A stretch of DNA of 64,000 bases from Clostridiales bacterium UBA7103 (GTDB lineage: Bacteria; Bacillota; Clostridia; Oscillospirales; Oscillospiraceae): the NCBI GenBank assembly GCA_002493305.1, contig DKYJ01000039.1, positions 15,958-79,957 of the forward strand. The letters are read 5' to 3'. Numbering within the stretch: position 1 is the first letter of the stretch; each line of letters opens with the position of its first letter. The translations under genes and the position numbers were made by a program. The notes under the pieces were generated by a model, which was not told the origin of the DNA, searched no databases, and worked only from the letters and a program-made list of their open reading frames with translations. Shown here one piece after another: positions 8,734 through 18,870 of this stretch.

Positions 8734-11384
8734 TATGCCTCCTCCTTCACGGCATGAGCCGTACCGAGTGTATATTTACAGGTATTACCAAGATGAATGT
8801 TGTCATCTGAAATCAGCTTGTACTCCCAAGGCTTTTGATCCGGGTCTGCCGTTGAAGCAAAGCGACACCACTTTATGCCTTCTCTTGCTTTCGATACGAC
8901 CTCATCTGATGTCACTTCATTCAGAGCCTTAACCTCGACCATGAATTTTCCCGCAGTTGTTTCCACGAGGAAATCAGGATTATACTGCTGACCTGCTTTC
9001 CAGAACAAGCCAAGCTGATTAAGCGGCGGCTTGATCCAACGAATAACATCTGGATCTTCCTCCAGAATAATGGAGAACAGACGCTCCGTGTCGCTGTCAA
9101 AAGCATTCGCCGGATAATATGACTTCTTGTAGCCGGTAAAGAGATACTTCTTGATGTTGCTCTTGTCAGAGAACGGTTTATCATACTTAACCCTTCCGTC
9201 CTCTTTGACGTTCTTTACGAACTTACGGAACAGAATAAGGTCTTTCTGAATGATGTGAACATCCTGCGTTTTCCTGTCCATATGTTCATAAATCTGCTTG
9301 CGGATATCGGCCACAATCAAAGAAGCATAGCGGCGAACGATTCTCCGCTTGGTTTCTTCATCTCCGGGTATCTGGCTTAAATACTGCTCAACCACGTCAA
9401 TAACAAAATCTGCATCGTCATAAGACAACTCGCTGATGGAATCGAGGAGCATACAAGCAAGAGTGTTCATGGCATCATTGACTTCAAGGATCTGCGCATC
9501 GACGACAGAAAGAAGCTGCTGATTGATAGCGTCAAAACGCTCAATCTTAGCCATAGCCACTTCAAAGTCAGCGATTGTGCGCTTCACCTCGAAGCGATTA
9601 AACTTCACCTCCGAAGTGGTCTGCACGAGGATTTTCGGGACAGAGATAGCTTTCGCCGAAGATTCCGAAACCGCCTTCACAAACTCGTCCTTGGTAAGAG
9701 GCTGTTTGCCGGATTTTCCACTGACCGGTGCCTGCGGCTGTTCCTGCGCGGGTGCTGTGGTCTCGGCAGAGTCGCCGGAAAGCATCTCAGGATGAAGGTC
9801 AAAGAGAGTCATCTGACCAGGGTCTTCATTTTTGTCCTTCTTCTGCGCAGCCATAAAGTTCTTCACATATTCCTGATAAATCTCAAGCTGCGTTTTCGGA
9901 TTGCTGACTTCGGCAAAGGACTTCACACCTGATGCTGTAATCGCAAAATCAAGCAGAGATAGCTGACCATCGTCTACGGTAGCAGATACGCCTACAGACT
10001 CCGAAGGCTCGACAGTAGCCTTATCAAGATCACGATAACGGAAGATATCACTGCTCTTAATCTCGTCCACAAGTTCTCTGTAGTGGTCATGGGCAACGAT
10101 ATCAAGAGAATCCAGGTCTTCATTGCCGGTCTGTTCTCCGAACGGAAGTCTTAAACCACGACCAATAGTCTGCATAGCGAGAATATCGCTCTTTGCCGCA
10201 TTGAGCGGGATAATCGTAAAGAGGTTATTGACGTCCCAGCCTTCCTTCAGTTTATAAACGTGCAAAACGATCTCGACCGGATTAGAAGCACTCTCTATAG
10301 AGAGCAAAAGACGGATGTTTTCTTCCGACTCCTCGCCGGTCTGCTTTGAATGTATTTCGATTACCTTGCCCTTATACTTTCCGCCTTGGAAATCATCGCT
10401 GTCTATCAACGCACGGATTTTCTTGGCGTGATCCGTATCTTTGCAGGCAACAAGAACAATTGGTTTTACATAGTCAAGGTCGTTTTCACTGCAATATTCA
10501 CGCAGTACAGCCTTACGATGCTCGTGGAGCGTAAGACCGTCTCGGATTTTCATTTCTTCAATATCGTCTTGGTTATAGCCCGCCATGTTAGAGCGTCCCA
10601 TAACGACAGGAATCTTCAGATATCCTTCGACAGCGCCACGAGCCAGATCATAAGCATAGATGACATTCGATGTAGTCTTCGGCGTGGCGGTAAACTCAAG
10701 ACCGAGAACCGGCTTCAGATAATTGATAGCCTTCATTGATGCCGGAGCATAATAACGATGCGCCTCATCCATGCAGATAACGAGATCGTCAAACTGCGCC
10801 AGTACATCGGCAAAGGAAGCACCCAGCGTTTCCTTGAACTTATGGAAATTGAACTGCGTGTCTGTCTTGCTGTTAAAGATTTTCCCAATGTTGAAAATGA
10901 AAAGCTGAATATCAGAAGTCTTTTCAACAATCAGAGTCATCTGGTCATACTTTATGGGATAAGTATCATAATTCTCACCATCGTAAACCTTCGGCCTACC
11001 CATTTCTGCCTCAAGTCCTTTGAAGATATACTTCGGATGGTTTGGATTGGACTCCTTGCGCAGCTTTTCGTAGATGGTGTTTCCGGGCGCAAGAATAAAG
11101 AAGTGCTTGTAGCCCTTCGTTTTGTACAGATAATAGATGCTTGCTCCCATCAGACGGGTCTTTCCGATACCCGTGGCCATAGCATAGCAGAAAGACGGGA
11201 ACTCAAACCCGGCTTTGACCTTGCGCTGCTTTTCGCAGTATTCCGATGCAGCTGCCTCAACAACATCCTTGCTGTCCTTCTTGTAATCACAATGCGAACT
11301 GATGGCATCGAGGTAAGAGAGAGCCTCCTCCTGTGGAGTTCTCAGGCTCATTGCGTATTTGATCTTATTTACTATCTCAGACAT
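8733..11384 (-). CDS. Type III restriction Res-like helicase-nuclease
   Basis: An 883-residue SF2 helicase with Walker A MATGIGKTRLMG at about residue 69, DEAH box CMDEAHRYYAP at about 205, and the Res-type C-terminal helicase block KEGWDVNNLFTIIPL ... QTIGRGLRLPFG. Near the C-terminus NPDFLVE ... MVEVKALNEV matches a PD-(D/E)XK nuclease core, so both translocase and nuclease parts appear intact. It starts directly after the TAG stop of the Mod-like gene, an arrangement seen in type III R-M operons. In that family Res cuts DNA after head-to-head communication between unmodified sites. A type III Res inside a DISARM locus is unusual. It may work with the adjacent Mod, with DrmA/B, or with both; that is inference. 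Confidence 0.82.
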   Translation of the reverse strand: MSEIVNKIKYAMSLRTPQEEALSYLDAISSHCDYKKDSKDVVEAAASEYCEKQRKVKAGFEFPSFCYAMATGIGKTRLMGASIYYLYKTKGYKHFFILAPGNTIYEKLRKESNPNHPKYIFKGLEAEMGRPKVYDGENYDTYPIKYDQMTLIVEKTSDIQLFIFNIGKIFNSKTDTQFNFHKFKETLGASFADVLAQFDDLVICMDEAHRYYAPASMKAINYLKPVLGLEFTATPKTTSNVIYAYDLARGAVEGYLKIPVVMGRSNMAGYNQDDIEEMKIRDGLTLHEHRKAVLREYCSENDLDYVKPIVLVACKDTDHAKKIRALIDSDDFQGGKYKGKVIEIHSKQTGEESEENIRLLLSIESASNPVEIVLHVYKLKEGWDVNNLFTIIPLNAAKSDILAMQTIGRGLRLPFGEQTGNEDLDSLDIVAHDHYRELVDEIKSSDIFRYRDLDKATVEPSESVGVSATVDDGQLSLLDFAITASGVKSFAEVSNPKTQLEIYQEYVKNFMAAQKKDKNEDPGQMTLFDLHPEMLSGDSAETTAPAQEQPQAPVSGKSGKQPLTKDEFVKAVSESSAKAISVPKILVQTTSEVKFNRFEVKRTIADFEVAMAKIERFDAINQQLLSVVDAQILEVNDAMNTLACMLLDSISELSYDDADFVIDVVEQYLSQIPGDEETKRRIVRRYASLIVADIRKQIYEHMDRKTQDVHIIQKDLILFRKFVKNVKEDGRVKYDKPFSDKSNIKKYLFTGYKKSYYPANAFDSDTERLFSIILEEDPDVIRWIKPPLNQLGLFWKAGQQYNPDFLVETTAGKFMVEVKALNEVTSDEVVSKAREGIKWCRFASTADPDQKPWEYKLISDDNIHLGNTCKYTLGTAHAVKEEA

Positions 11385-13037
11385 CTACTGCACCTCGCTT
11401 TCAAAATCGCATTTTTCCAGAAGGTCTTTCGGAATCTTCTTGACCTCGATGTTATCGGGCAATACCATATCCGACTGCACTTTTGTTCCGTAGATCAGGA
11501 GCGACTGACCTTCAGCAAGCCGCGCTGACAGCGATTTTATATAGCCGGCGTTGATAAACTCTGTGGTAATGTGAATAAACCTTTTCTCCGAAGAGTGACC
11601 GTGGAACACATCCTGCGGCTTATAGCGGAATCCTTCAATCTTACAGATTGCCTCGCAGAGCATCTCGAAGGTGTAGGAAGGATTGATCTGATAAATCGGC
11701 AGCTTGTCATTCTTCACGAGAAGACTCGGCGCCAACTCATAGAAGTGGTATCCACCGCCGCCTTGCCAATTATACTGTTTTGTAACACCGTTGCTGTCCT
11801 TACCATCGATTACTCTATCTAAACGTTTTTTACACAAGCTGTAGCAATGATCTCCCAACTCAATGCCTATGTATTTTCTGCCCATCTTGTGTGCAACAGC
11901 AGCCGTTGTTCCTGATCCAAGGAAACTGTCTAAAACCAAATCACCTTCATTTGTTGCCATCAGAAGGATTCTCTCTATTAGCTTTTCAGGCTTCTTCGAT
12001 CTTGGAAAGGCTACACCGCCTTCGTTTCCCAAGTCCGCCTTCGGAATATCATCATTCTTCCACACATTTGATAACTTCGTGGTCTTAACTACATCTTTCC
12101 CCTCAAGGAAAGCTGTATCTTTTAGCCAGGCACACAGCTCACCATTATGATAAAAGAGTGTGGTTTCCTTTCCGCCGTTTCTACCTCTGCTTGGCGTATA
12201 CTCAACTGAATAAAGACTATTCTTTTCCATCCTTGCCATAAGTGAGTTTTGAAATTCGTTTTCTTGCTGAACCACGTATGTGCGATATATGGTATCGAAG
12301 AACTCGTAATATTGTGCCCGTATTTCACTTTCACGACTTTCAAATTGCTTCAATGAAATATCGCCGATTACATAATCCGTATGTTTATAAATTCGCACTG
12401 GCAAACCGTTTGATGCCGATTCAAATTCTTCTACAAGTTCCTTAGTCCCCTCCGACTGGATATACTTTCTATAACGCTGCATTGTTTTCTTGGAGAGTTT
12501 TTCGGAGGCAAGAACCTCATTAAGTTCGAGAATATTCTTTTTATATACGAGAATTTTTTCTCCCGTATTGAAGATGGCTCCCCCTTGACCTAACCCTGTT
12601 ACATTTGATTTTTCATATGTGATATCTGATACGAAATTACTTCTGCCAAATATCTCGTCACACATAACCTTCAAGTAATGCCCTTCAGTACTATCTATGC
12701 TAATCCATAATGTACCGTTTTCAGCAAGCAAAGAATGCAAAATCCTGATTCTTTTATAAAGCATATTAAGCCAAATAGAATGCTCAAGGTCATCATCATA
12801 GTGTTCGAAAGCATTTCCGGTATTGTAAGGTGGATCGATGTAGATGCACCTGATTTTCCCAGTATAATCTCTTTCCAAAGCTTTTAACGCCAGCAGATTA
12901 TCCCCGTGGATAAGCATATTGTCACTTGAGGCATCGCCATACGATTTTTCCTTGTCCTCTATTAAAATTCGTGGCTCAAATCTATCTTCCTCATATTTTC
13001 CGACCCAAGTCAGTTCAAGTCTTCCTACTTTTTGCAT
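11385..13037 (-). CDS. Type III-like adenine-N6 DNA methyltransferase (Mod)
   Basis: A beta-class amino-methyltransferase. The catalytic motif DPPYNTG is at residues 68-74, and the SAM-binding motif DSFLGSGTTAAVAHKMGRKY lies near residue 365, with the variable target-recognition region between them. At 550 residues it is a normal size for type III Mod. The gene begins 11 bp after the SNF2 helicase and ends in TAG directly abutting the ATG of the Res-like gene. It would mark host DNA so that the restriction machinery spares it. In DISARM terms it occupies the place of the adenine methylase DrmMI, but its length and partner look like a type III system. The target sequence cannot be read from the sequence. 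Confidence 0.85.
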   Translation of the reverse strand: MQKVGRLELTWVGKYEEDRFEPRILIEDKEKSYGDASSDNMLIHGDNLLALKALERDYTGKIRCIYIDPPYNTGNAFEHYDDDLEHSIWLNMLYKRIRILHSLLAENGTLWISIDSTEGHYLKVMCDEIFGRSNFVSDITYEKSNVTGLGQGGAIFNTGEKILVYKKNILELNEVLASEKLSKKTMQRYRKYIQSEGTKELVEEFESASNGLPVRIYKHTDYVIGDISLKQFESRESEIRAQYYEFFDTIYRTYVVQQENEFQNSLMARMEKNSLYSVEYTPSRGRNGGKETTLFYHNGELCAWLKDTAFLEGKDVVKTTKLSNVWKNDDIPKADLGNEGGVAFPRSKKPEKLIERILLMATNEGDLVLDSFLGSGTTAAVAHKMGRKYIGIELGDHCYSLCKKRLDRVIDGKDSNGVTKQYNWQGGGGYHFYELAPSLLVKNDKLPIYQINPSYTFEMLCEAICKIEGFRYKPQDVFHGHSSEKRFIHITTEFINAGYIKSLSARLAEGQSLLIYGTKVQSDMVLPDNIEVKKIPKDLLEKCDFESEVQ

Positions 13038-13048
13038 AATGATCTCTC

Positions 13049-15667
13049 CTAAAACTTCAGCACGATGTTAACCAACAGAATCGGGTTAATATCAAACTGT
13101 TTTTCAAACTCTGCGATTTCCCGCTCACCCTCAGCTTTAAAGCCAGTACCCTTTTCGTGGAAGGACTCCTGCAGCTTTTCAAGCACCTTGGACTTTTCGG
13201 TTATCTTTTTTCTTATGTCTATCTTCTCGTAGAAGTTGTCTGAGGCTCGTTCTTCTTCCCTTAAGATATCAATCTCGGCATTCATATCCTGGTATGTCGC
13301 TATCAGCTGCTCCATCTGAATACGCTCCCAGTTCTCAATCTTTCTGCGGTTATAGGCTTTGATTGATTCTGATTGCTCCTGATAGCGTTTAACCATCTCT
13401 GCGGTCAGATTGTCGTAGACACGCTGATAGAGTTTCATCTCGGACTCTGTCGGTGTGAAATAACGCACATCCATATCGTCGATCTGTTCAAGTTCCGGAA
13501 CAAGGTCTGCTTCGTCAAAGTCTATATAGGCTCCTTTTTCATCACAAAGCAACAATACCGGGAAGAGAAGTTTCGAGGAATCGCAGAAGGCTCCTATGAA
13601 CAGGATTCCGTGCGATCCGAGGACTTTTTCTCCCCAATTATCGACCTTCCAGTAATGAAGACCGCCGTCAACCTCCGGCTCGTCAAAAGCACTCCAGTAT
13701 TCCACATCGTGCAGATACCTTGCGATATCAGACTTTGTGGCGTCAAGCGCCTGTCCTTTTGCACCGCTGCTTTCGGTAAGTAGAAGGGAGCGGAGTTCTC
13801 TTGCTTTCTTGTCCCGTTTTGCGTTCAGCTTGCGATCCAGTTTATCAAAGGCTTTCTTGAATTCTGCCGTGGTGTCGCAAGTCTGATAAATCTGCAATAC
13901 CATTTTTTCAAAACTTGTGCCTGATTCCAACGCGCCGAGAGCAATATCCGATGCGCCGAACATACCCTCAAACAGTTCAAACTTCTTTGAGAGGATATCG
14001 TAAACACGCTGATCAGCAGCGTTTTGCGTATTCAGCAGATTGATTGCCACAACGTCATGTTCCTGACCGTAACGGTGGCAACGGCCGATACGCTGCTCAA
14101 TCTTCATCGGATTCCACGGCAGGTCGTAGTTTATTACCGTGTTGCAGAACTGAAGGTTCAGGCCTTCGGAACCTGCATCCGTACAGATCAGTATCTTTGC
14201 GTTATGGCGGAAATAATCCACGATGGCGTGTTTATATTCCACGCTGTGGCCGTAGTTTGCCTTTCCGAAGTTCTTAACCTGCCATGCCTTGTATATTTCC
14301 TTCGTCATGGTGTCGTCAAAATCACCGTTGAAGAGGAGAATATCCTCGTCCTCGAATCCTGTCTTACGAAGCTCTGCGGCTATGTACTTCTGTGTACGCT
14401 TTGATTCCGTGAAGATTACTACCTTCTGCGGGATTCCTTGTTCCTGCTGGTAGTCGAATGCAATCTGTATGGCAGTCTTCAGAGCATTGACCTTTGCGTT
14501 TGTTTTGATGCGCTTTGCCACATCAATGATGATATTCACCTCATCGAGTTCAGCCTGGATGAACTGTTTCTGAACAATGGTATCTTCATCCTCTGCCTCC
14601 TCAAAGCCCGACTCATCGATTTCATCCTCAACATAGCTCCAGAACAGGTCGAAGCCTTCCTGCGCATTTGCAGACTTGCTACCCTCGTATAGCTTTTCGA
14701 GTCTGTTCTTCAGAATTTCAAAGGTTTCTATCAATGCAAAACTTGAAGAAGCAAGCAGCTTTCTGATAACAAGAATGATCAATCCGCGGTTTGAGGTCGG
14801 TATGGAATACAGCAGCTCACGCTTCAAAAAGTCGTTTACCCGCTGATATAATTCAATCTCATCCTGCGACAGGATAAAATCCACCGTCTTGCAGGTTCTC
14901 TTCTTGAAATTCATGTACTTTGCCACATCTTTGCGGAGCGTCCGATACAGGACCGGAGAAAGCGCGCGCTTAAGGTCAGCGTAATCCTGTCCTTCGATGT
15001 AGCGTTTGTTAAAGACCTTCTCACTACCGAATATCCGCTCGTCAATAAAGGAGACCAGCCCGTGAAGGTCTGTCAACGAATTCTGAAGGGGCGTAGCGGT
15101 CAGCAGAATCTTCGGTATGCCCTTTGACAGTTCATATAGATTCTTTGCGCGTTTAGTGCCATGAAATACGTTTCTCAGGTTATGCGCCTCATCGATGATG
15201 ATAAAATCCCACTTCACCTCCGGGAACCGTTTCATCAGCTTGGATGAATAGTCGTAAGAGGTAAGAACAATTCGGACAGATTTATTGTCAGTGAGTTTCT
15301 TGCGCCAGTCAGAACTGTCTTTTTCCACGGTAAGCCTGTCAAGTATCACCGACTCCAAGCCGAACTTATCCTCAAGTTCCAGTTCCCACTGCTTTCTCAA
15401 GGATGCCGGAAGCGCAATCAAGACACGCTTTGCGCCGGACTCAAGAACATATTTCAATACAAGTCCGGCTTCGATGGTCTTTCCGAGACCAACCTCATCT
15501 GCCAACACGATACCGCCTGTTTTCAGCGCCTGGATAGCAGCACAGAAGGCATTGATCTGATGTGGATTTAATTCAATATTCGCATCCAAAAGGAAGTGGA
15601 ACGGAGAAGCATCAAGCTCCAGCTTTTTATATCTGCTGAATTGTTCAAGCAGCAGGTTACCTTCCAT
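13049..15667 (-). CDS. drmD: SNF2/RapA-like helicase, DrmD-like
   Basis: The start is the ATG at 15667 (MEGNLLLEQF), which has AAGGAGA at the right distance and overlaps the cytosine methylase by 11 bp; an ATG nine codons upstream lacks this site. SNF2/RapA motifs are Walker A ADEVGLGKTIEAGLVL at about residue 59, IIIDEAHNLRN at about 157, LLTATPLQN, and C-terminal ICTDAGSEGLNLQFCN ... RIGRCHRYGQ. The tail after about residue 640 is charged and partly coiled-coil. DrmD of class 1 DISARM is an SNF2-family helicase, and gene order supports that equivalence. An independent SNF2 partner of the type III-like pair is possible, so the symbol is given with reserve. Confidence 0.72.
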   Translation of the reverse strand: MEGNLLLEQFSRYKKLELDASPFHFLLDANIELNPHQINAFCAAIQALKTGGIVLADEVGLGKTIEAGLVLKYVLESGAKRVLIALPASLRKQWELELEDKFGLESVILDRLTVEKDSSDWRKKLTDNKSVRIVLTSYDYSSKLMKRFPEVKWDFIIIDEAHNLRNVFHGTKRAKNLYELSKGIPKILLTATPLQNSLTDLHGLVSFIDERIFGSEKVFNKRYIEGQDYADLKRALSPVLYRTLRKDVAKYMNFKKRTCKTVDFILSQDEIELYQRVNDFLKRELLYSIPTSNRGLIILVIRKLLASSSFALIETFEILKNRLEKLYEGSKSANAQEGFDLFWSYVEDEIDESGFEEAEDEDTIVQKQFIQAELDEVNIIIDVAKRIKTNAKVNALKTAIQIAFDYQQEQGIPQKVVIFTESKRTQKYIAAELRKTGFEDEDILLFNGDFDDTMTKEIYKAWQVKNFGKANYGHSVEYKHAIVDYFRHNAKILICTDAGSEGLNLQFCNTVINYDLPWNPMKIEQRIGRCHRYGQEHDVVAINLLNTQNAADQRVYDILSKKFELFEGMFGASDIALGALESGTSFEKMVLQIYQTCDTTAEFKKAFDKLDRKLNAKRDKKARELRSLLLTESSGAKGQALDATKSDIARYLHDVEYWSAFDEPEVDGGLHYWKVDNWGEKVLGSHGILFIGAFCDSSKLLFPVLLLCDEKGAYIDFDEADLVPELEQIDDMDVRYFTPTESEMKLYQRVYDNLTAEMVKRYQEQSESIKAYNRRKIENWERIQMEQLIATYQDMNAEIDILREEERASDNFYEKIDIRKKITEKSKVLEKLQESFHEKGTGFKAEGEREIAEFEKQFDINPILLVNIVLKF

Positions 15668-16943
15668 CTGAATCTCCTTTATACAGTTGCTCAAAAATAC
15701 CCATCGCTATCCCTTTGGCCATCATCGGAGGCACAGCATTTCCAACCTGGATAAATTGAGATGTGCGTGGTCCCTCGAAGAAATAGCTGTCCGGGAAGGA
15801 CTGTATTCTTGCCGCCTCGCGGACGGTAATTGATCTGTTCTGTTCAATGTCAGGATGAATGAAATAATGACCATCCTTTGAAAGGTGTGCCAGAATGGTA
15901 TGGCAGCAAGATTTATCTCCCTCGACAACTTTGAATCTGTCCGTAAATGAATGCCTGTTCTTGTGCGTTTTCAATTCATCCGGGAGATCATTGTAATTTA
16001 GACGTTTATGGCCGTCATTCCACAATTCAACAGCCAGCCTGTAAATCTTGATATCCCGATCTATATTCGGTCGGCAGTTATGGTGAGTCAGCACGTCATC
16101 TTTCGTCCGTATTCCCGACTCCGTGACATAGCTTGCGGCTTTTGTTTTCGCGTACTTATCGGAGCTCTCACCGGGATGCAGCTTTGGCAAATCAGAGAAG
16201 AGGTCATTTACTATAGCGTCCGTTTTAATTTCAAGAAAATCGGGATATTTTAGACCGCTTTTCTTTAACCATCCTACGATAATCATTCGGCGTCTGTTTT
16301 GGAGTACGCCAAAGGTATTAGCGTTCTGCTCGCGGCATTCAATTTCGTATCCCACTCGTTTTAAGTATTTCTGAATATTCTTCCAAGTAGCTCCGCCATT
16401 GGCCGATTCGATACCCGTTACATTCTCGAACACAAACATACGAGGCTGATAACGTTTTAAGAAACGCGCATACAGTTTGTATAAGTAATTGCGAGGGTCT
16501 TCCGCCATCGGCACTTCCATATGACTGCTTTGCGCTCTGCCAACCAAGGAATACGCCTGACAGGGTGGCCCCCCTACAATGACATCGATCTTAGTGATGC
16601 CTTGTATTTTCATTATCCCATCAATAGTCTTGAAAATTGCCGAGAGCGTCTCGTCCGACATCGTTTCGTTGATGATGGTTTTCGTTATAGAAGCAGGAAT
16701 TTGCTTCATAAAATCGTCTCGGGAGATTTTCCCGGACACATACTTTTTATATAAACCGAGATTGTCAGTGCCTTTCAAGTAATAATAGGCACTTCTCGTT
16801 TCAAGCGTTTTAGCTGCAAATTCATTCATTTCGACATGGGCGACAGGCTTGAATCCAGCCTGAAGAAACCCTTCCGAAAGCCCTCCAGCACCCGCAAATA
16901 GGTCGATGAAGTTGTAGCTATATTGCGCATCTATCTTTGGCAT
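15657..16943 (-). CDS. DNA cytosine-C5 methyltransferase (DrmMII-like)
   Basis: Canonical C5-methylase motifs appear in order: motif I DLFAGAGGLSEGFLQAGF (residues 14-31), catalytic Pro-Cys in GGPPCQAYSLVGR at about 122, ENV in FVFENVTGIES at about 172, QNRRRM (motif VIII), the ITVREAARIQSFPDSYFF block, and motif X GNAVPPMMAKGIAMGI at the C-terminus. At 428 residues it is complete. It follows the small HTH gene by about 46 bp. Class 2 DISARM uses a C5 methylase (DrmMII) to protect the host, so here it probably supplies a second, cytosine mark beside the adenine mark of Mod. Target specificity is unknown. Confidence 0.9.
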   Translation of the reverse strand: MPKIDAQYSYNFIDLFAGAGGLSEGFLQAGFKPVAHVEMNEFAAKTLETRSAYYYLKGTDNLGLYKKYVSGKISRDDFMKQIPASITKTIINETMSDETLSAIFKTIDGIMKIQGITKIDVIVGGPPCQAYSLVGRAQSSHMEVPMAEDPRNYLYKLYARFLKRYQPRMFVFENVTGIESANGGATWKNIQKYLKRVGYEIECREQNANTFGVLQNRRRMIIVGWLKKSGLKYPDFLEIKTDAIVNDLFSDLPKLHPGESSDKYAKTKAASYVTESGIRTKDDVLTHHNCRPNIDRDIKIYRLAVELWNDGHKRLNYNDLPDELKTHKNRHSFTDRFKVVEGDKSCCHTILAHLSKDGHYFIHPDIEQNRSITVREAARIQSFPDSYFFEGPRTSQFIQVGNAVPPMMAKGIAMGIFEQLYKGDSDGR

Positions 16944-16989
16944 ATAGTTTCCTCGTCATTCTTTGATTTCAATCGGAATGCTCTTTTTC

Positions 16990-17226
16990 TCACTCGCTTA
17001 TCCCGTCCGGTGCTTCCGGACTCGGGTCTGGAACGAATTCCATAATGTCAGCAATATCGCATTTCAGTTCCTGACAGATTTTAGAAAGAACCTCTGTGGT
17101 TACATTCTCGTCTTTGGTGAGCTTGGCGAGTGAAGAAGAGCTGATTCCTGCTTTTTTCCGCAGATCAGACTTTTTCATCTGCTTATCAATCAGCAACTTC
17201 CACAGCTTGTTATAACTCATCTTCAT
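16990..17226 (-). CDS. Small Cro/CI-type HTH regulator
   Basis: A 78-residue protein consisting of one XRE-family helix-turn-helix (MKKSDLRKKAGISSSSLAKL as recognition region), then a short acidic proline-rich tail. GGAGG precedes the ATG and only six bases separate it from the ABC-3C ATPase stop. Regulators of this compact type often sit beside C5-methylases and time methylase versus nuclease expression, like C proteins. Here it lies directly upstream of the methylase but inside the operon, so it could control the whole unit. That regulatory role is inference. Confidence 0.8.
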   Translation of the reverse strand: MKMSYNKLWKLLIDKQMKKSDLRKKAGISSSSLAKLTKDENVTTEVLSKICQELKCDIADIMEFVPDPSPEAPDGISE

Positions 17227-17232
17227 TTTGTT

Positions 17233-18870
17233 TTATTCCTCCGTGTCCCATGACCTTCCATATAGTTCACAGTTATCAGTTGACAGTCTCAATACACAAT
17301 TATCTTCAAGAATCTTCTGGGTTTCGGGTCTGCAATCGCCCTGCTTGTCATAGGCAATAAATATCTGCTTCTTTGTACTGTTGTATATACGGATGATTCC
17401 GTCTTCAACATCTTTTCCGAGATTCTTAAACAGCAAAGAATCGTGGGCAAGCGCAGGTAGCGCAGTTGTGAACAACACAGCTAGGTCGTAAACAATCATC
17501 CCTTTGAAATTTGAACCTGTTCCGGTATTATCGGGAGTTTCAAATTTGTAGCTGTTATAGGCGTTGAAGTGTACATGAGGAGGCTTCTTCTTTGTAGTAA
17601 ACAGAGAATCATTAAACTCCTTCATCTTTGAATTCAATGTATCCTCGATTTCCCGGAGTATATCCTCGATACTGCGCTTCAGTATCTCGTCGGCCTTCGC
17701 TTTTGCCGCCTGCAGTTCGTTTTGAGTAAGAAATGCCTGATTCTGGTTTTTAAGGGCATCAATCTCGGCCTTAAGAGCCGAATGCCTATCAAGAAATTCT
17801 CTTGAAATATTGCCTACAAAACCAAGCTCCTTTATTTGAGCATTGATCCCATCAAGATGCTGCCGGAGAATAGATATTTCTCCATCGATTGCTGTTTTCT
17901 CATCTGCAAACTGCGCGTCCAGTATTTTGGCAAGTTTCTGGTGATAGCGTTCAACCTCATACAGTTTCCGCAAATTAACTCCAGGAAAATACTCCTGTAA
18001 GGCTGTCATGTCTGCCTCGGTGGGGTATAATCCGTATTCCAGACTCATGCTCACCAGACGCAGCTTCATTTCCTTGGAGTGGATGGCATTCTCTATATTC
18101 AGCTTTTCATTCGTCAAAGCCGCTTTTTTCTTGTTGAGTTCGATTTCCTCTTCAGAATGGCCTTTTTCAGCTTCCTCCATAAGCGTAGCAAGCTGCAGTT
18201 CCAAGTCTCGAATAATCGCAAGGTTCTCCTCATACTTTTTCTGTCCGCCTACAAGGTCTGAAATAAACTGATATCTCCGGGCCTCTTTGTAAGCATCCAG
18301 TTTCCGTTTGTGTTCCGTGACATTAGCCTTGAACTCCTCGATATCCTTGAAGCGGTCAAACAATGCCACAATGGATGATATCGACTTATCCATGTTCTGA
18401 CCTGGGATGCCTTGAAGAGGGTTAAGCTCATCCGTGTTTTTCTTCCCGTATATTCTGAAGAAGCTGCTCAGTGCAGTGCGGAAAGATAGACCTACAAAAT
18501 CGAGATGGTATTTCTCTTTGAGCCAAGTCGTATATTCATCCTTGGTATACTGTTCGCCGGTCAGTTCGTAATTCTTATCGCATATAAAAATTGTGTTGCT
18601 GTCGCCAGTATTTCTGGCAAAATAAAACTTCTCTCCATCAAACTCGAAGGTAAAGAATACTGTGTGGTGACCTTCCTTTTTTACGCCGTCACTCTTGATG
18701 TAAGTATCTCCGCCGAAAGCAAAATCAATGGCAAGCAAGGAAGATGACTTGCCGATAGACATGGCACCGTCTTCCTTGCCGAGAACAACATTCAAACCCT
18801 CCTTAAAATGAATCGGAGGACGTTTTCCACCCTGCTTTTTAAAGGCAGGAGATTTCATTTCTATAAGCAT
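17233..18870 (-). CDS. ABC-3C system ATPase (DUF2326)
   Basis: A 545-residue SMC/Rad50-like ATPase. The Walker A region is degenerate but recognisable in GLNVVLGKEDGAMSIGKSSS at residues 26-45. A long coiled coil runs from about 170 to 410 with a central hinge-like region, and the C-terminal half carries the DUF2326 block (LLFKNLGKDVEDGIIRIY ... IFIAYDKQGD). DUF2326 proteins are the ATPases of ABC-three-component conflict systems, which pair with a middle component and an effector-like third protein; both lie immediately upstream here. The start overlaps the middle component by 10 bp, with GGTGAGGTG before the ATG. The biochemical trigger of such systems is not established; DNA sensing is inferred from the SMC-like architecture. 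Confidence 0.85.
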   Translation of the reverse strand: MLIEMKSPAFKKQGGKRPPIHFKEGLNVVLGKEDGAMSIGKSSSLLAIDFAFGGDTYIKSDGVKKEGHHTVFFTFEFDGEKFYFARNTGDSNTIFICDKNYELTGEQYTKDEYTTWLKEKYHLDFVGLSFRTALSSFFRIYGKKNTDELNPLQGIPGQNMDKSISSIVALFDRFKDIEEFKANVTEHKRKLDAYKEARRYQFISDLVGGQKKYEENLAIIRDLELQLATLMEEAEKGHSEEEIELNKKKAALTNEKLNIENAIHSKEMKLRLVSMSLEYGLYPTEADMTALQEYFPGVNLRKLYEVERYHQKLAKILDAQFADEKTAIDGEISILRQHLDGINAQIKELGFVGNISREFLDRHSALKAEIDALKNQNQAFLTQNELQAAKAKADEILKRSIEDILREIEDTLNSKMKEFNDSLFTTKKKPPHVHFNAYNSYKFETPDNTGTGSNFKGMIVYDLAVLFTTALPALAHDSLLFKNLGKDVEDGIIRIYNSTKKQIFIAYDKQGDCRPETQKILEDNCVLRLSTDNCELYGRSWDTEE

